Assembly (NCBI GenBank): GCA_973895155.1
Contig: OZ316898.1
Coordinates: forward strand, 12,338,001 to 12,402,000
From: Marsupella aquatica
Lineage: Eukaryota; Marchantiophyta
DNA: 64,000 bases
Direction: 5' to 3'
The first letter of the stretch is position 1; every line of letters starts with the position of its first letter. The translations under genes were made by a program, and so were the position numbers. The notes below the pieces were generated by a model. The model made no database searches. It was not told the DNA's origin and worked only from the letters and a program-made list of their open reading frames with translations. This document shows positions 54,101 through 64,000 of this stretch, one piece after another.

Positions 54101-56181
54101 ATGGCAGCCCCTAAACCCAACTCTGTTAAATTAATATGCAAAGTTGGGGATGACAAGGCTGATTTACCAATCTGTGTTTTGTCATTCAAAGAAGGACACA
54201 CCCTACATGATTTTAGGGCTCGTATTGCCTCTACTCTAGACTTTGACTTCGATTTTTGGGATGAGAGACTTCCTGGTCGAGTGAAACTTGTACATGAGAA
54301 ATTAATTGATCTGTCTGAGCTGGATGGAAGAGTTATTGTTGTACAACAAGAACTTGGAGATGGTGGGAGGATCCCACCAGTACCCTGTCATCCTTGCACT
54401 CCTGCATCATTGGGTCCAAATATTGAGACACCACAACTGAGGCCAACAGCACTAGCACCCTCCCCTGTAAGGGCTTCTTTTGAGTCACAATTGATGAGAG
54501 ATGTCCCATCAAAGCTATGGAAAGATGAGTGGATGAGGTTAGAGAAATGGGTACATAAGAAGGGTTATGGTGATCACAATTGGAGAATTCGTACCTGGGA
54601 TGAGGGGACAGATGTTCGAGGGCATCTGGAGTGTCTTGAATGTAGGGAAACTTATGGCAATGCAGACAACTCTCAGAACCCTAAATCCATCTCCAATTGC
54701 TTTAGTAATTTTAAGACCAAACACTTGGTCTTCAATAAGCACAAGGATAACTATTGTCGGAGAAGGGGCATTCCTTCTACTTTGGTTCAGGTAGCAGACA
54801 TCTCTGAGAAGCCAGAATATGATCATGCAGACGCCATCAAAGTAGGTGTTGAGATAGTTCAGCGATTGAATGCTGAGCTTGGGGATGATGGCAAACTATT
54901 CTCTATTGTTCCTGATCCCAGTACTCCTGAGTATGTAAACAGGTCTTTCCTGTTTAAGGTTCGCTGTACTGTCTGTGGAATGCTTCACACTGACTTGTGC
55001 CCCAAGAAGCTTACCTTGGAGCCCAATTTGAGGACACACTTAGTGAGTCGAGATCACTTGGATGCATTGGAGACTAGGCATGACACAAAAATGCTTGCCT
55101 TGAGGTCTGGGAAGAGGGGCAGGCCAAAGAGGACTGATTCTAGGGACCTACATCCTGGTCAGAGCGGGATTTTGAAGTTCTTTAAAGATGATGGGTCCCG
55201 GACAGGCAGCAGTTCAGGTTCAGGTTCAGGTGTGTGTGAATTTGTTGATCTTGGTCTGAGTTTGCTTTGCTGGGGATTATGGGTAGAGAGAGGTGTGCCT
55301 CGACTGTTATGGAAGGGTATATCTTATGATATTTCTGGCATTTTAGATGATCAGTCTGGGGGAATTACATGGCATTGTGAGCCAAGTTGTTGCTTGGATG
55401 TTTTCCATCCAAGTAGAGAGAGTGTTGTGAGTATAGCAGGCTGTTTTAGACACAAGGATTGCTTGAGGTTATCACAGAATGGAGGAGGATTTGAAAATCT
55501 AACTTGTAGTGAATGTGATTCTATAACACTAGAAGATGATTTTCGTGGACGGGTGCACAGGGAAGCGGAAGCAGTAGTCCACAGAGGGAGCCGAACCACT
55601 GCTGGTGGTATACGTTTGGATTATTTGACCAACACAGAGTTAAGAGATCAAGTGCACAACCTGAACTCTGTGCGACGAAAAGAGCGTTGGTTGTTAGCTT
55701 TACAGGCTCAGAAAGTATGTGCCTTGAGCACCAGGAAACGAAAACTAGAGGAGTTGTTAGGAGTTGCAGCAGACAGGAAGGATTTGAGATTGTTTCTTAG
55801 GAGTATTTTGAATGGACACAGGAATGGTGCATTTGGTGGTAAGGAGGGTTTGTGGGATTTCTTGAAGGATGTAGCTCACAATTTAGGCAGGAAGCCAAAA
55901 GGTAATCGTTACAGTAATAGGACTCGAGCTATTGCTCAGGCTATGTTCCAATTTGGGGGCCGTCAAGTTGCTCATTGTTTTGCACGAAACTTGACAGCCC
56001 CTAGCCTTGTGACCCTAAAACGTGATAGAGCAAAACTCACACCTTTTCGAACCGGGTTACGGAAGGAAACCTTTCAGGAGATTGCTAGAGTGTTGTCTGC
56101 TGCAAAGCACTCATTGGGCATTGAGGGGGATGTGCCTGTTATCTTTGCTGAGGATGAAACAAGGATCAAAGAACGCCCTAG

Positions 56182-56285
56182 GTAATTGGAACTGGACATT
56201 TTTCCAATTGTTTTTTTAATGACTTTACAAGTAGCACTTGGCTGGAATTGCTGTGATATTGAAAAATTGCATGTCTGTGTTTCAG
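56182..56285 (+). other. Transposase intron
   Basis: 104 bp, CCTAG|GTAATT donor and TTTCAG|GTGG acceptor. Removal joins ...KERPR to WEAKYDTLIGF in frame and removes the TAA at 56183. Confidence 0.85.
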
Positions 56286-56905
56286 GTGGGAGGCAAAGTA
56301 TGATACTCTCATTGGTTTCTGTGGACCTTCAGAGCAGCATGTATGCTCCTATGGTTTGGAAATTCTAGTTGGTGAAGGTGATGAGGGGTATGATAAAATT
56401 GTAAGTACATTTGAACAATGCCCCAAGTGCATGTATGCCCGAGTTGTGATTGTGAATCCTCTGCATGAGTCCTTACCTAAATTGGCTGTGTGTGCACTTC
56501 CAACTTGTAATAAGTTCACAGCTTCTTGGGTACGAGAGCATTGGGTCCAGTTAAAGGCTTTTTGGGATGAATATTGTAGAGCTATGGTAGGCCCTTTGCT
56601 TGGACATGCTAGTGATGGTGATGCACGTCGCCGAAAGCTGATGCTGGAAGATTACAGAGGGCAGAATGGATCATACCCAAGGTACGGAGTTGGGTGGGAA
56701 GGGTGGACATACTCTGTTTCAATTCTACCAAATGGAGATTTGTATGGCTTTGGTGACCAAGACCAACCTCATAATGGGAAAAAGATGATAAACCCCTTAG
56801 ACAGAGTGTCTTCTTTACTGGTGCTAGGAGATCAACATGCATCTTTATCTTATGTAGCTAATGTCTACAATCATTATCCAATTCATGAACATGGCATGGC
56901 TTGGG

Positions 56906-57211
56906 CTCGGGGGTTTCACTTCCACAAAAATGGCACATCACGTGCGACGAAGTATAGGGTTGATTTATTGGTTTGAAGGGAAGACTTAAGAATTTTTGTA
57001 GAAGAACAATAGGGTCCTTTAAATTCAATTTTGAGACTTATAAGAACATTAGGGTCTTTTTAACCAAAATTTTGGAATATTCCAAGAATATTCAGAATAT
57101 TCCAACTTTATAGGGGTTGAAAAATTAAAAAAAATTCTTATATTTTAGGGGGTCTGAGGCCTAAAAACGTCGCAGGGGATGGGGAGACATCCATATAGTG
57201 AGACCCCTGAG
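56906..57211. mobile_element. 306-bp non-autonomous relative nested in the transposase
   Basis: Terminal repeats CTCGGGGGTTTCACT (56906-56920) and, inverted, CTCAGGGGTCTCACT (57197-57211) differ from each other at two of 15 positions. The target duplication GGCTTGGG flanks it (56898-56905 and 57212-57219). Its left and right sub-ends (ATCACGTGCGACGAAGTATA; AAAACGTCGCAGGGGATGGG) match those of the 11-kb parent. It is thus an internally deleted derivative mobilised by the same transposase. The 314-bp total addition shifts the reading frame. Confidence 0.93.
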
Positions 57212-59077
57212 GGCTTGGGATGATGTGAATAGGACTGACCGGCAGAATTGGGCAGGTCCACAACGAATAGCAGCAAGAAGAGTGCAGCAATGTCTGAAAG
57301 ATATGTATGAGAGGAGAGATGTACAACATGAACGAAGTTTAGGAACTCAGTTGTACTTGGAGATTTGTGCAGATTACTTAGATATTTTCTTTTCTCCAGT
57401 TCATGATTTGAGGTCCCGTATTGTGTTAGCATCCAAGGTTTCATTCTTTCTACGTTTGTGGAGATTGTGGTTGAGGTTTGGTGACCATTCAGTGGGTGGG
57501 AACTTTGCAGCACACACTGAGAAAGACATGATGTCTATTCAGGCTTTTCATGATGTTAACATGTCATGTCATTTCATTGTGCTGTTAATTTGTGCCTTTC
57601 GAGATAAGTTCCCACATCTAGGTGTTCCCTTCCACTTGCTAGGTTCAGATTGTTGTGAGATTTTCTTCAGCAAGGTAGGAGGCATGAGTGGCCATGAGCG
57701 GAATTATGATTTTGGCTCTCTGTTGGATAGTGCTGTTGGACTGAACCGGCTTGCTGCCCTAGAATATGGACCAGAAGGCTTGAAGATAGGTCGTTCACAT
57801 AAGAAACAAGATCATGTATGGGGGAAGATTCATCCTATAGGGGAAGGGGAGGAAGCACCAAATCTACTTGACTATTCTCTCATTGAGACTAATGAATTAG
57901 TGGTTGCAGCCCTTAAAGAAGGTTTTGTTGCTGCTAAGGATCTTATGCATCAATTGCAGATGTCTCCACGAAGTTCCTTACCAGCAGCTAGAAAGAGATG
58001 GTGGACATGTCCTTGGGTTGTGGAAAGTGAGACCTGGCCACTAGAGGTGGTTCTGAAGGAAGCAATTGTTTGCAATGATTCTGAGGAGCAAGTAGAGCAC
58101 CAACCACCAGACATAGGTCCTCGCCCAACTGGAGATTTTCATGAATTGGAAGATCCTGAGGATGATCTGAATAGAATAGATGCATGGTTAACAGAACCAG
58201 ATCCCATTGTTGTTCCTGAGATGCATTCAGATGATGTACACAGAGATGATATACAGTTTGATGTAGACCCCTCAGATGAGCTTGAGACATTAGGTCATGA
58301 AGTTCGGCATGTGTTTGGATCAGTTGTCCATGCTGTAACTAATGTACAGAATCGTACCAAGGTAGTGCCTACTGTTACTTATGAAGGCAAGGTGATTTAC
58401 AAATCCACTCTGGTAAGCCAGTTGGTAGGAAATCCGCATTTGTCAAAAGATAGGCTGACAAGGGTGAAACAAGTGCTATACTATAGTACTGGCAAGAGAA
58501 AAGTGCAAGAAGTCAATCCTAACTCATGTTTTGTTGATGTTGGCACTGATTGTGCAATTGCATTTGAGTCTGATGATAGTCCTGCTCCAAGTACTAGATC
58601 TGGAAAAAGAAAGGGAGGAAAGAATAAGGTTGTGGTGGAGGCAATCTCAGCAGGTAAGAAATATTTTTGGTTGGGTCGGATTGTCCAAATGAGACAGAAG
58701 TATGGCAGTAGGTGGGGCAATTGTCGGTCACCAATTGATTTGATGGATAGGCCAAATCCACTTGCAGGGCAATCAGGTAACATTTGTGAACTGTTGTTAA
58801 ATTGGTATAGTCCTATTGGTAAGAGCAAAAGTGAATTCAGATATGATACCACTGATTTGAAATGGATGGATATTGAAATGGTCATTGCTAGTGTTAGTTT
58901 AACCATGAAAGAAGGGGTTATGGATCGTATCTATGTGTTGGATCCAATAGATAGACGTGCTTTGGATCAGTATCTTCAAACAATGGTATGAATATCATGT
59001 TACTGTTTAGTTTTTGAGAGTCTGTATATATGTTTTATTTTGTTAATATTAGTGGGTGTAGTGGGATAGGATAGGGG

Positions 59078-59136
59078 GTGACGGATTGGCAACTTGAGAT
59101 CCTTTCTCAATTAGGGGTTCAATTCCCCTCCGTCAC
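59078..59136 (+). ncRNA. tRNA-like fold lacking a D-arm
   Basis: GTGACGG (59078) pairs perfectly over 7 bp with CCGTCAC (59130). Between them are a 5-bp stem TTGAG/CTCAA with a 7-nt loop containing CCT where an anticodon would be, and a T-arm AGGGGTTCAATTCCCCT. The total is 59 nt; the D-arm region is only nine bases, too short for a normal tRNA. It is either a decayed tRNA or tRNA-derived element, or a structural coincidence in the transposon's 3' region. Confidence 0.45.
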
Positions 59137-59218
59137 ATGTTACATCCCTCAACATAAGTTTTAAATGGAGTATGGATGGAGCATGGGATTGGTGATCAAT
59201 GGGTGGAATGGATTATTT

Positions 59219-59285
59219 ATGTTGTGACCTTAAAGGCCATCCCACTTATGCACGTAAGGTTTATATTGGGATGACCTTTTAGGTA
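59219..59285. repeat. Imperfect inverted repeat near right transposon end
   Basis: TTGTGACCTTAAAGGCCATC and TTGGGATGACCTTTTAGGTA pair imperfectly over about 25 bp, enough for a hairpin in the 3' region of the transposase transcript. Confidence 0.5.
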
Positions 59286-59582
59286 CACAATATAAATGAT
59301 GCATTGAAATGATCAAAGTTTAAGGTTGACAAAGGTGCAAGAACTGTTGCAGGGCGTGCAATGTCTGACATACGACTTCACAAGGTACTGACATAGACTT
59401 ATCTTTTCTTTCTAGGCATTTTATATTGATATGTGACACTTTACTTCACAAATTATAGGGGCAATACAATTTGGATTTTAGACTCTTAGAAGAAAGAAAG
59501 AGGGAGGAAAAAAAAATTCAACTTAATAAGTATGGGGGTCTAGGCATGAAAACGTCGCAGGTGATGGGGGGGTCCTCCATAT

Positions 59583-59597
59583 AGTGAGACCCCCGAG
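59583..59597 (-). repeat. Right terminal inverted repeat
   Basis: AGTGAGACCCCCGAG, inverted match of the left end. The subterminal GTCGCAGGTGA is at 59554-59564. Confidence 0.95.
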
Positions 59598-59605
59598 AGT
59601 TGTTG
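59598..59605. repeat. Target site duplication, right
   Basis: AGTTGTTG, identical to 48542-48549. Confidence 0.95.
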
Positions 59606-60805
59606 TCACTTCATTCATGAATTTGCACCTTTTGTGCTGAATATCAATAGTTACAGTTTGGGGTTCAACTCCAACAGAATGCCCAACTAATTATGTTAAA
59701 GTGATGTTCTGTTCAAGTTCTTATAAGGAGAAAAAAATTCCAATTTTTGAACAAAGCGCAATGGCATTGTGGTTAGGGGAAGACCTACAGCAATGCAAGA
59801 GGGGAAGTGTATATTTTAAGATTTTCTCTTTTTGGCGAGAGAGGGAAGTGTTACCCAATGTGGAGGAAAAGATGCTAAGAATATTAAGTATCTAGCTTTC
59901 TTTGATAAATTTCTGACCTTTACATCTCCCTAGATTTAAGAATACTTATTGTCAAATACTGGTAAATGGGGTCTGCGGCTAGCTGGGAAATTGGCTTATC
60001 AAAGACCTTGCCACTTTGGACAAAAGTGTCCATTCAATTATACTTTTAGTTGGGTGGAATTGTGCAAATTTTTGCACGTCTAAAAATTTTCTGGAGAGGA
60101 GTTTTCCATGAAGTTTGATTTTCTCAGAATTTAAAGAGTTCAAGGTTCAAAGAAAATGATGCTCCCATCGACCAAGTGAATCATGCAACTCCGAGTGACA
60201 CTCTTCTTGTTCTCAAATGAACAGTTTTCAGGAGCAAACTTTGACCTTCAACACCTCCTGTGATGTTCAGTGGGGTTGGTTCATCTTGGGCTATTTAGAT
60301 GTGTCTTGGAAATATAGTTCCACCTTATTTAATACCTCTAGTTTTCATGAAGAATTGAGAGAGTTATGAATTTCTAGCATTACTCCAATCACTCAATGAA
60401 TGTACACACTTTGCACTTCTGAAATTTTTGAGTAGCTAACTTTGACATTCAGTATCCCCTAAAAATACAATGAATCTATTTTTTCTGGGTTAGTTAGTAA
60501 CTGCTTTGAATAATCTTTCCATTGAGCCTTATGTAGTAGTATTTCATTCAGAATGTAGAGACCTACACATTCTCAAAGATGACCATTTTGCTTTCTTGCC
60601 AGGTACAGTTTATCTGTGTAATATCTACTACATGAGAAACTAGGGTCTTGTTGCCGTCTATCTGGGTTGCAAATGTACTTCTGAGCATGTTGGCAAAGAT
60701 GGAGGTCTTTCCAGGCTTCAATCTGGGTTTTAGATTTCTGATGAATAACCCTTTTTACTTACATGAAAACTTGGGAAATAGAATGAGAAAATCTCCGTTT
60801 ACATT
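59606..60805. other. Intergenic, no gene seen
   Basis: AT-rich sequence between the large transposon and a truncated LINE. Short frames only. Confidence 0.45.
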
Positions 60806-61764
60806 CCTCATCTGCGAATGTCTTCTGTGGAGTTCTCGACAACCATGCGTCTTTGTATGGGGCTGCCCCACCCACTTCTTGCTGGTTTACCTCCTTCTTG
60901 TACTTGTGGGAAGCCTTGTGATGCCACAGGTGTCCATCTTCTTTGGTGCAGTTTGGGAGGTGAAACCATTTTTGTTCATGACGCTGTGAGATATGCGACT
61001 GCTCAGGTTCTCTCTAGCTCTTTGGTTAGCGTGCGTCGTGAGGTGGTGCTCGAGTTACCTGGTCCCCCATCACAGCGGTTACGGGTGGATCTTACCATGG
61101 TCCGTGAGGGTCAACGTACTTTGGCAGATGTCGTGATGGCAAACCCATTGGCCAAGACATCATTGGGACAGCGGCAAACAACGGCATGGGCAGCAGCATC
61201 ACGAGCGGCAACAACGAAGGAGGCCAAATATGCTGCACAAGCTTCATCTGATAGTTTCCTCCCCCTTGCTGTTGAGATATTTGGGCATCTTCATCATCAG
61301 TTTGACGGGCTTCTTCGACAAGTTGCTCGGGATATTCATGGCCGGATGGGTCCCTCTGGACCCCCGCTATCTGTTTTAACCATGCACTTTCGCCAACGCA
61401 TTTCAGTTACCTTACAGCGTGCTCAAGCTCGGGCCATCTATCGTCGCTCTTTGACAGTGGGTGCTAGTGTGCCTCCGCAACGGCTAGCCCCCCTAGAGGA
61501 CATTCCAGTCCCACTTGCCGATTTAGTTTTGACATTGGATGTGGACCATTAGCTTTTCGCCACATTTGCTAGGAATGATGAGGACCTCGGTCCATTTGCG
61601 GTATTTTGTTTTTAGTTCCTCTTTCTTGGTTTTAGAGATTTTCTTTTGCTCACTTGGTTTGAGTTTGGTTTTATCCACTTGGGACCTCTTGGGGCCTTTT
61701 CTGGTTATTCTTTTGTACTCTGTTTGGCCCTTTTTCTGTAAAAAGTTTGTTTTCTCAAAAAAAG
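60806..61764 (+). mobile_element. 5'-truncated LINE with 9-bp target duplication
   Basis: GTTTACATT occurs at 60797-60805 and 61765-61773, flanking a fragment that starts inside the LINE ORF and ends in a short A-rich tail. The sequence is a sister of the element at 30205-33300. Confidence 0.85.
60818..61552 (+). pseudogene. LINE ORF C-terminus: zinc knuckle and endonuclease domain
   Basis: 244 codons, collinear with the last quarter of the LINE ORF at 30466-33210: MSSVEFSTTMRLCMGLPHPL, CTCGKPC, VHLLWCSLGG, then LRVDLTMVREGQRTLADVV and FLPLAVEIFG, ending LADLVLTLDVDH. The reverse transcriptase part is absent through 5' truncation, so it is dead despite an open frame, although an ATG opens it. 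The long intact frame indicates a recent insertion. Confidence 0.88.
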
Positions 61765-61773
61765 TTTACATTG

Positions 61774-64000
61774 TGTATGTATGCATACATTTTCCAGGTA
61801 TGTAGGCAAAACTTCGCTTACTTAGAAAAGCTGACAGACCACCTGGGTGAAGTTTCTGACTTTTAAAATGTCCAAAGTATTGAAAATGTCCAAAGTATTG
61901 AAATTGTCCAATATGTGGACAGAAAAATGTGATGGACATCAGACTGCTCAGTCCTTCAGTCTGATGGAGGATGAGGAAATGAATTAGTGTCGTATTGAAC
62001 TGGGGCTATTGGGCAGAACTTGAACCCGAGGTTTACAAGAAACGTCAAGTCGCTAATAGACAAGGCAGTACGTCTAGATGATTCAGAATATTATGTCATC
62101 ATATTGTACACATCTATCTCTTCGTCAGTAGACAGGGCAACTCCAATCGACAGCATCCTTTCCCAAATGTCATCATTCTCTGATACTCAAGCTCAAGCTA
62201 CGAGCCTCCCCGTTCAGGTTTGTAACTCAAACCTCATTCCCTTTCTTGAAATTTGAAACCCATTCGTGCAAACCCCGGCGCAAACATATGCAAGGTGTCT
62301 GTACATGCAAGGCGTTTCTGTGTCTGCTATGCTGTATGCAAAACTCTCAGAGGGTAGAGAGAGAGCTACAGTAGTAGCCTCAATCTCATGGTAATTAACC
62401 GAGCTGGTAACCATGACTGACAGGTAGACCAATAGTCAACAGTGTAGACCCAGAAAGAGGCAATGCAGTACAATAGAGACAGGCATCTGCATTAAGGCAG
62501 GATAAATTATCTTATTTGCATAGTTGCAAGAGAGCTCTGTAGTGATCATAGTAGAGGCCTCGGCATGGCTACTAGTAGAAGAAGTCGCATTTACAGCAGG
62601 AAGGATAGTGAGCTTCCGTTTTGGGGGCATTCTGCTTGAGTCAATCGTTTCTTAATGACTGTAGGTGCTTCTAAGTTCACAAAGGTTCACGATCATCACG
62701 TATCTGACTGTATGATTCATTCCCGGCCTAAAGACTAGCTTTGCTACTGACCCGCCTACTGATTATGCTCTCTCCCACATGAGCCTATGGTGGTTCAGAT
62801 CGAATCGCAGAGCTAGGAAACGACTAGGAGGGGTGTGTGATTTGGAGCCTGTATGTCCTTTATGTTGTTGTCCAACACAACGTCGCCTCTCATGCTCGTT
62901 TGGGGGGATCACATTGGAAAGGTAACATCTGATATCCACAAAGGTTAAGGTGCTCGGATGGTCTCACAGAACCCTGATATAGACACAGTCTAGAGATCAA
63001 ATTATACTCTCATAACTCTACTTGTAGTTCTTTCAGAGTACTTTGCTCCTGTTTGTTTACTATGGTTTAATTAGGAGTAATTCCATCCAACGAATTCAGT
63101 TTGGTTGAGAAAAACAAGTTATCAGCAGTACAAAACAAGCATTTAGAAGATACTGTCTGATCAGATTGATAAAGCTCAAACGACACCCATGAGCAAGACA
63201 CGACCTTATAGCTGTGGATAACATCAACGCTGGAAACTCTTACTTTACTCATGGAACGGATGGAAAGATCTACCGTAGTAGCCACGTCAGGGAGAGTGTA
63301 GAGAATGAATGTAATCATTCTGCGCACATTGAAGTCTGCAATAGTAGCCACGTCAAGGAGAGTCATATATACGGAGAACGAATACAATCATTCTGCGCAC
63401 ATTAAAGTATTCAAGCTACGTGTTTCTTTGAAGGTCAGTGAATACAAAACGCGATTTTGTATTACAAGCTGACAATGCAAGTATGTTGAACCTCACAGGC
63501 AATGAACATGCTACTAGTAACTGTAGCTAGTGCTTGACTAAAGTGAGATGCAAACCTAGTCGATCAGAGAGAATCTGCACAACGAAAGTGGAGCAATCTG
63601 TCATGATTTTCAGAGAGAGTAGATTGGAGGAACAAAGATCTGAATCAAAAGCTAGTCACAGGCCCCTAGTACTCCAGAATACTTCACCGTCACCCTTTGT
63701 CTCAGTCGCAAGGGTGTGGCTCCGTTCCCGGCTCCATTCTGGTATCGACAGCGGCTCTGCCTAGCTTGTTTTTGGTTTTACCTCAATGCCATGCTTATTT
63801 CTTCTTTCTTTCTTTTCTCCACAAAAAATCACGGCTATTTCATTGAATGGAATCCTTGAGGTCGTCGAGGCAAAACGCAAAATCTCACATTGGGTTCGTC
63901 GAGAGACGTGGCCAAGCGTGGCTAGTTGTGCTCCATCTGTATGAGTGAACTTCGAGCCCAAAACAGAAACAACAAGAAAAACTTACAAACATCCAAAGCT
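61774..64000. other. Intergenic, no gene seen
   Basis: No coding chain or RNA gene is supportable. A tandem duplication of about 67 bp is present at 63274-63409. Confidence 0.45.
63274..63409. repeat. Tandem duplication, about 67 bp
   Basis: Both units begin TAGTAGCCACGTCA(G/A)GGAGA and end CAATCATTCTGCGCACATT or close to it. They differ by a small insertion in the middle. Confidence 0.65.

Larger units (their letters stand above)
54101..58991 (+). pseudogene. DDE-type transposase gene, split by one intron and a nested element
   Basis: Exon 1 is 54101-56181, then an intron (GTAATT...TTTCAG), then coding 56286-56905. A 306-bp insertion plus duplication follows, and coding resumes at 57220 and runs to 58991. 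Without the insertion all phases agree, giving about 1,490 residues. Visible in order: a possible ubiquitin-like fold at 1-85; a C-x2-C/H-x5-H zinc site at about 178-214; a second at 279-309; an AT-hook GKRGRPKR at 327-334; a C/H cluster at 416-462; then a catalytic-type core with FAEDET (about 685), LGDQH (about 876) and GSDCCEIFFSKVGG (Glu about 1037). A basic linker and an aromatic C-terminal module (WLGRIVQMRQKYGSRWG) end it. The order resembles P/THAP9-type transposases; the catalytic assignment is by eye. It should cut and paste the element. As it stands, splicing out the insertion would be needed for activity. Confidence 0.8.
48550..59597. mobile_element. 11-kb DNA transposon with 8-bp target duplication
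   Basis: Perfect 15-bp terminal inverted repeats CTCGGGGGTCTCACT (48550-48564 and, inverted, 59583-59597) bound 11,048 bp. A perfect 8-bp target duplication AGTTGTTG (48542-48549 and 59598-59605) flanks it. A second conserved block, TCAC(G/C)TGCGAC, lies 16-18 bp inside each terminal repeat (48581-48591; inverted at 59554-59564). Cargo from left to right: tandem repeats, a captured phosphoenolpyruvate carboxykinase exon, an unidentified captured fragment, a Cys-rich ORF, an EDM2-like PHD gene, and the transposase containing a nested relative. Eight-bp duplications are typical of hAT, P and KDZ-type elements. Transposase motifs look closest to the P/THAP9 style, but the superfamily is not settled. 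Confidence 0.93.

Noticed and set aside
57145-57513. 122-codon minus-strand frame across the nested element
   Set aside because: Runs antisense to the transposase and through the nested element boundary; no domain.
48550-59597. Helitron or Mutator-type element as explanation for the gene fragments
   Set aside because: Paired terminal inverted repeats with an 8-bp duplication exclude a Helitron; the duplication is not the 9-11 bp expected of Mutator, and the transposase motifs differ.

Overview
This window looks like nuclear DNA of a land plant or close streptophyte relative. The genes have short GT-AG introns. The LTR retrotransposons are plant-type Ty1/copia with a primer site complementary to initiator Met tRNA. 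There is a plant-style F-box gene and an EDM2-like PHD module. A DUF3445 (HODM-type) gene together with bryophyte-looking proteins makes a non-seed plant plausible, but that is inference. One 100-base assembly gap lies at 27559-27658.

Host genes: four can be supported. They are a 12-exon plastid-type P-loop kinase of the uridine kinase/phosphoribulokinase family (4412-8171, +), a two-exon small protein with a mitochondrial-looking N-terminus (10354-11857, +), a single-exon F-box protein (35801-37261, +) and a seven-exon DUF3445/HODM-like heme oxidase (38440-42245, -). Exon phases of the two long genes close exactly, which supports the models.

Mobile DNA dominates the rest. Copia-1 (15361-22134, +) and copia-2 (23097-29762, -) are related full-length but broken elements, each with paired LTRs and a 5-bp target duplication. 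Copia-2 sits inside an older LINE remnant. LINEs with a C-terminal restriction-like endonuclease occur at 30205-33300 (-), 22895-23096 plus 29763-30190 (+, split) and 60806-61764 (+, 5'-truncated, 9-bp target duplication). An L1-like LINE tail lies at 44289-47110 (-) and a copia relic at 47405-48190 (-).

The standout is a very large DNA transposon at 48550-59597 (11,048 bp). It has 15-bp perfect terminal inverted repeats, a second conserved subterminal block and a perfect 8-bp target duplication. It carries a DDE-type transposase gene of about 1,490 codons (one intron), an EDM2-like PHD-finger gene, a cysteine-rich ORF, a captured exon of phosphoenolpyruvate carboxykinase, a second apparently captured fragment and GC-rich tandem repeats. 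A 306-bp non-autonomous relative has inserted into the transposase coding region with its own 8-bp duplication. Subtracting it restores one continuous frame. I could not assign the element to a named superfamily with confidence. A transposon carrying a plant chromatin-reader module next to its transposase is the best candidate here for an undescribed system.
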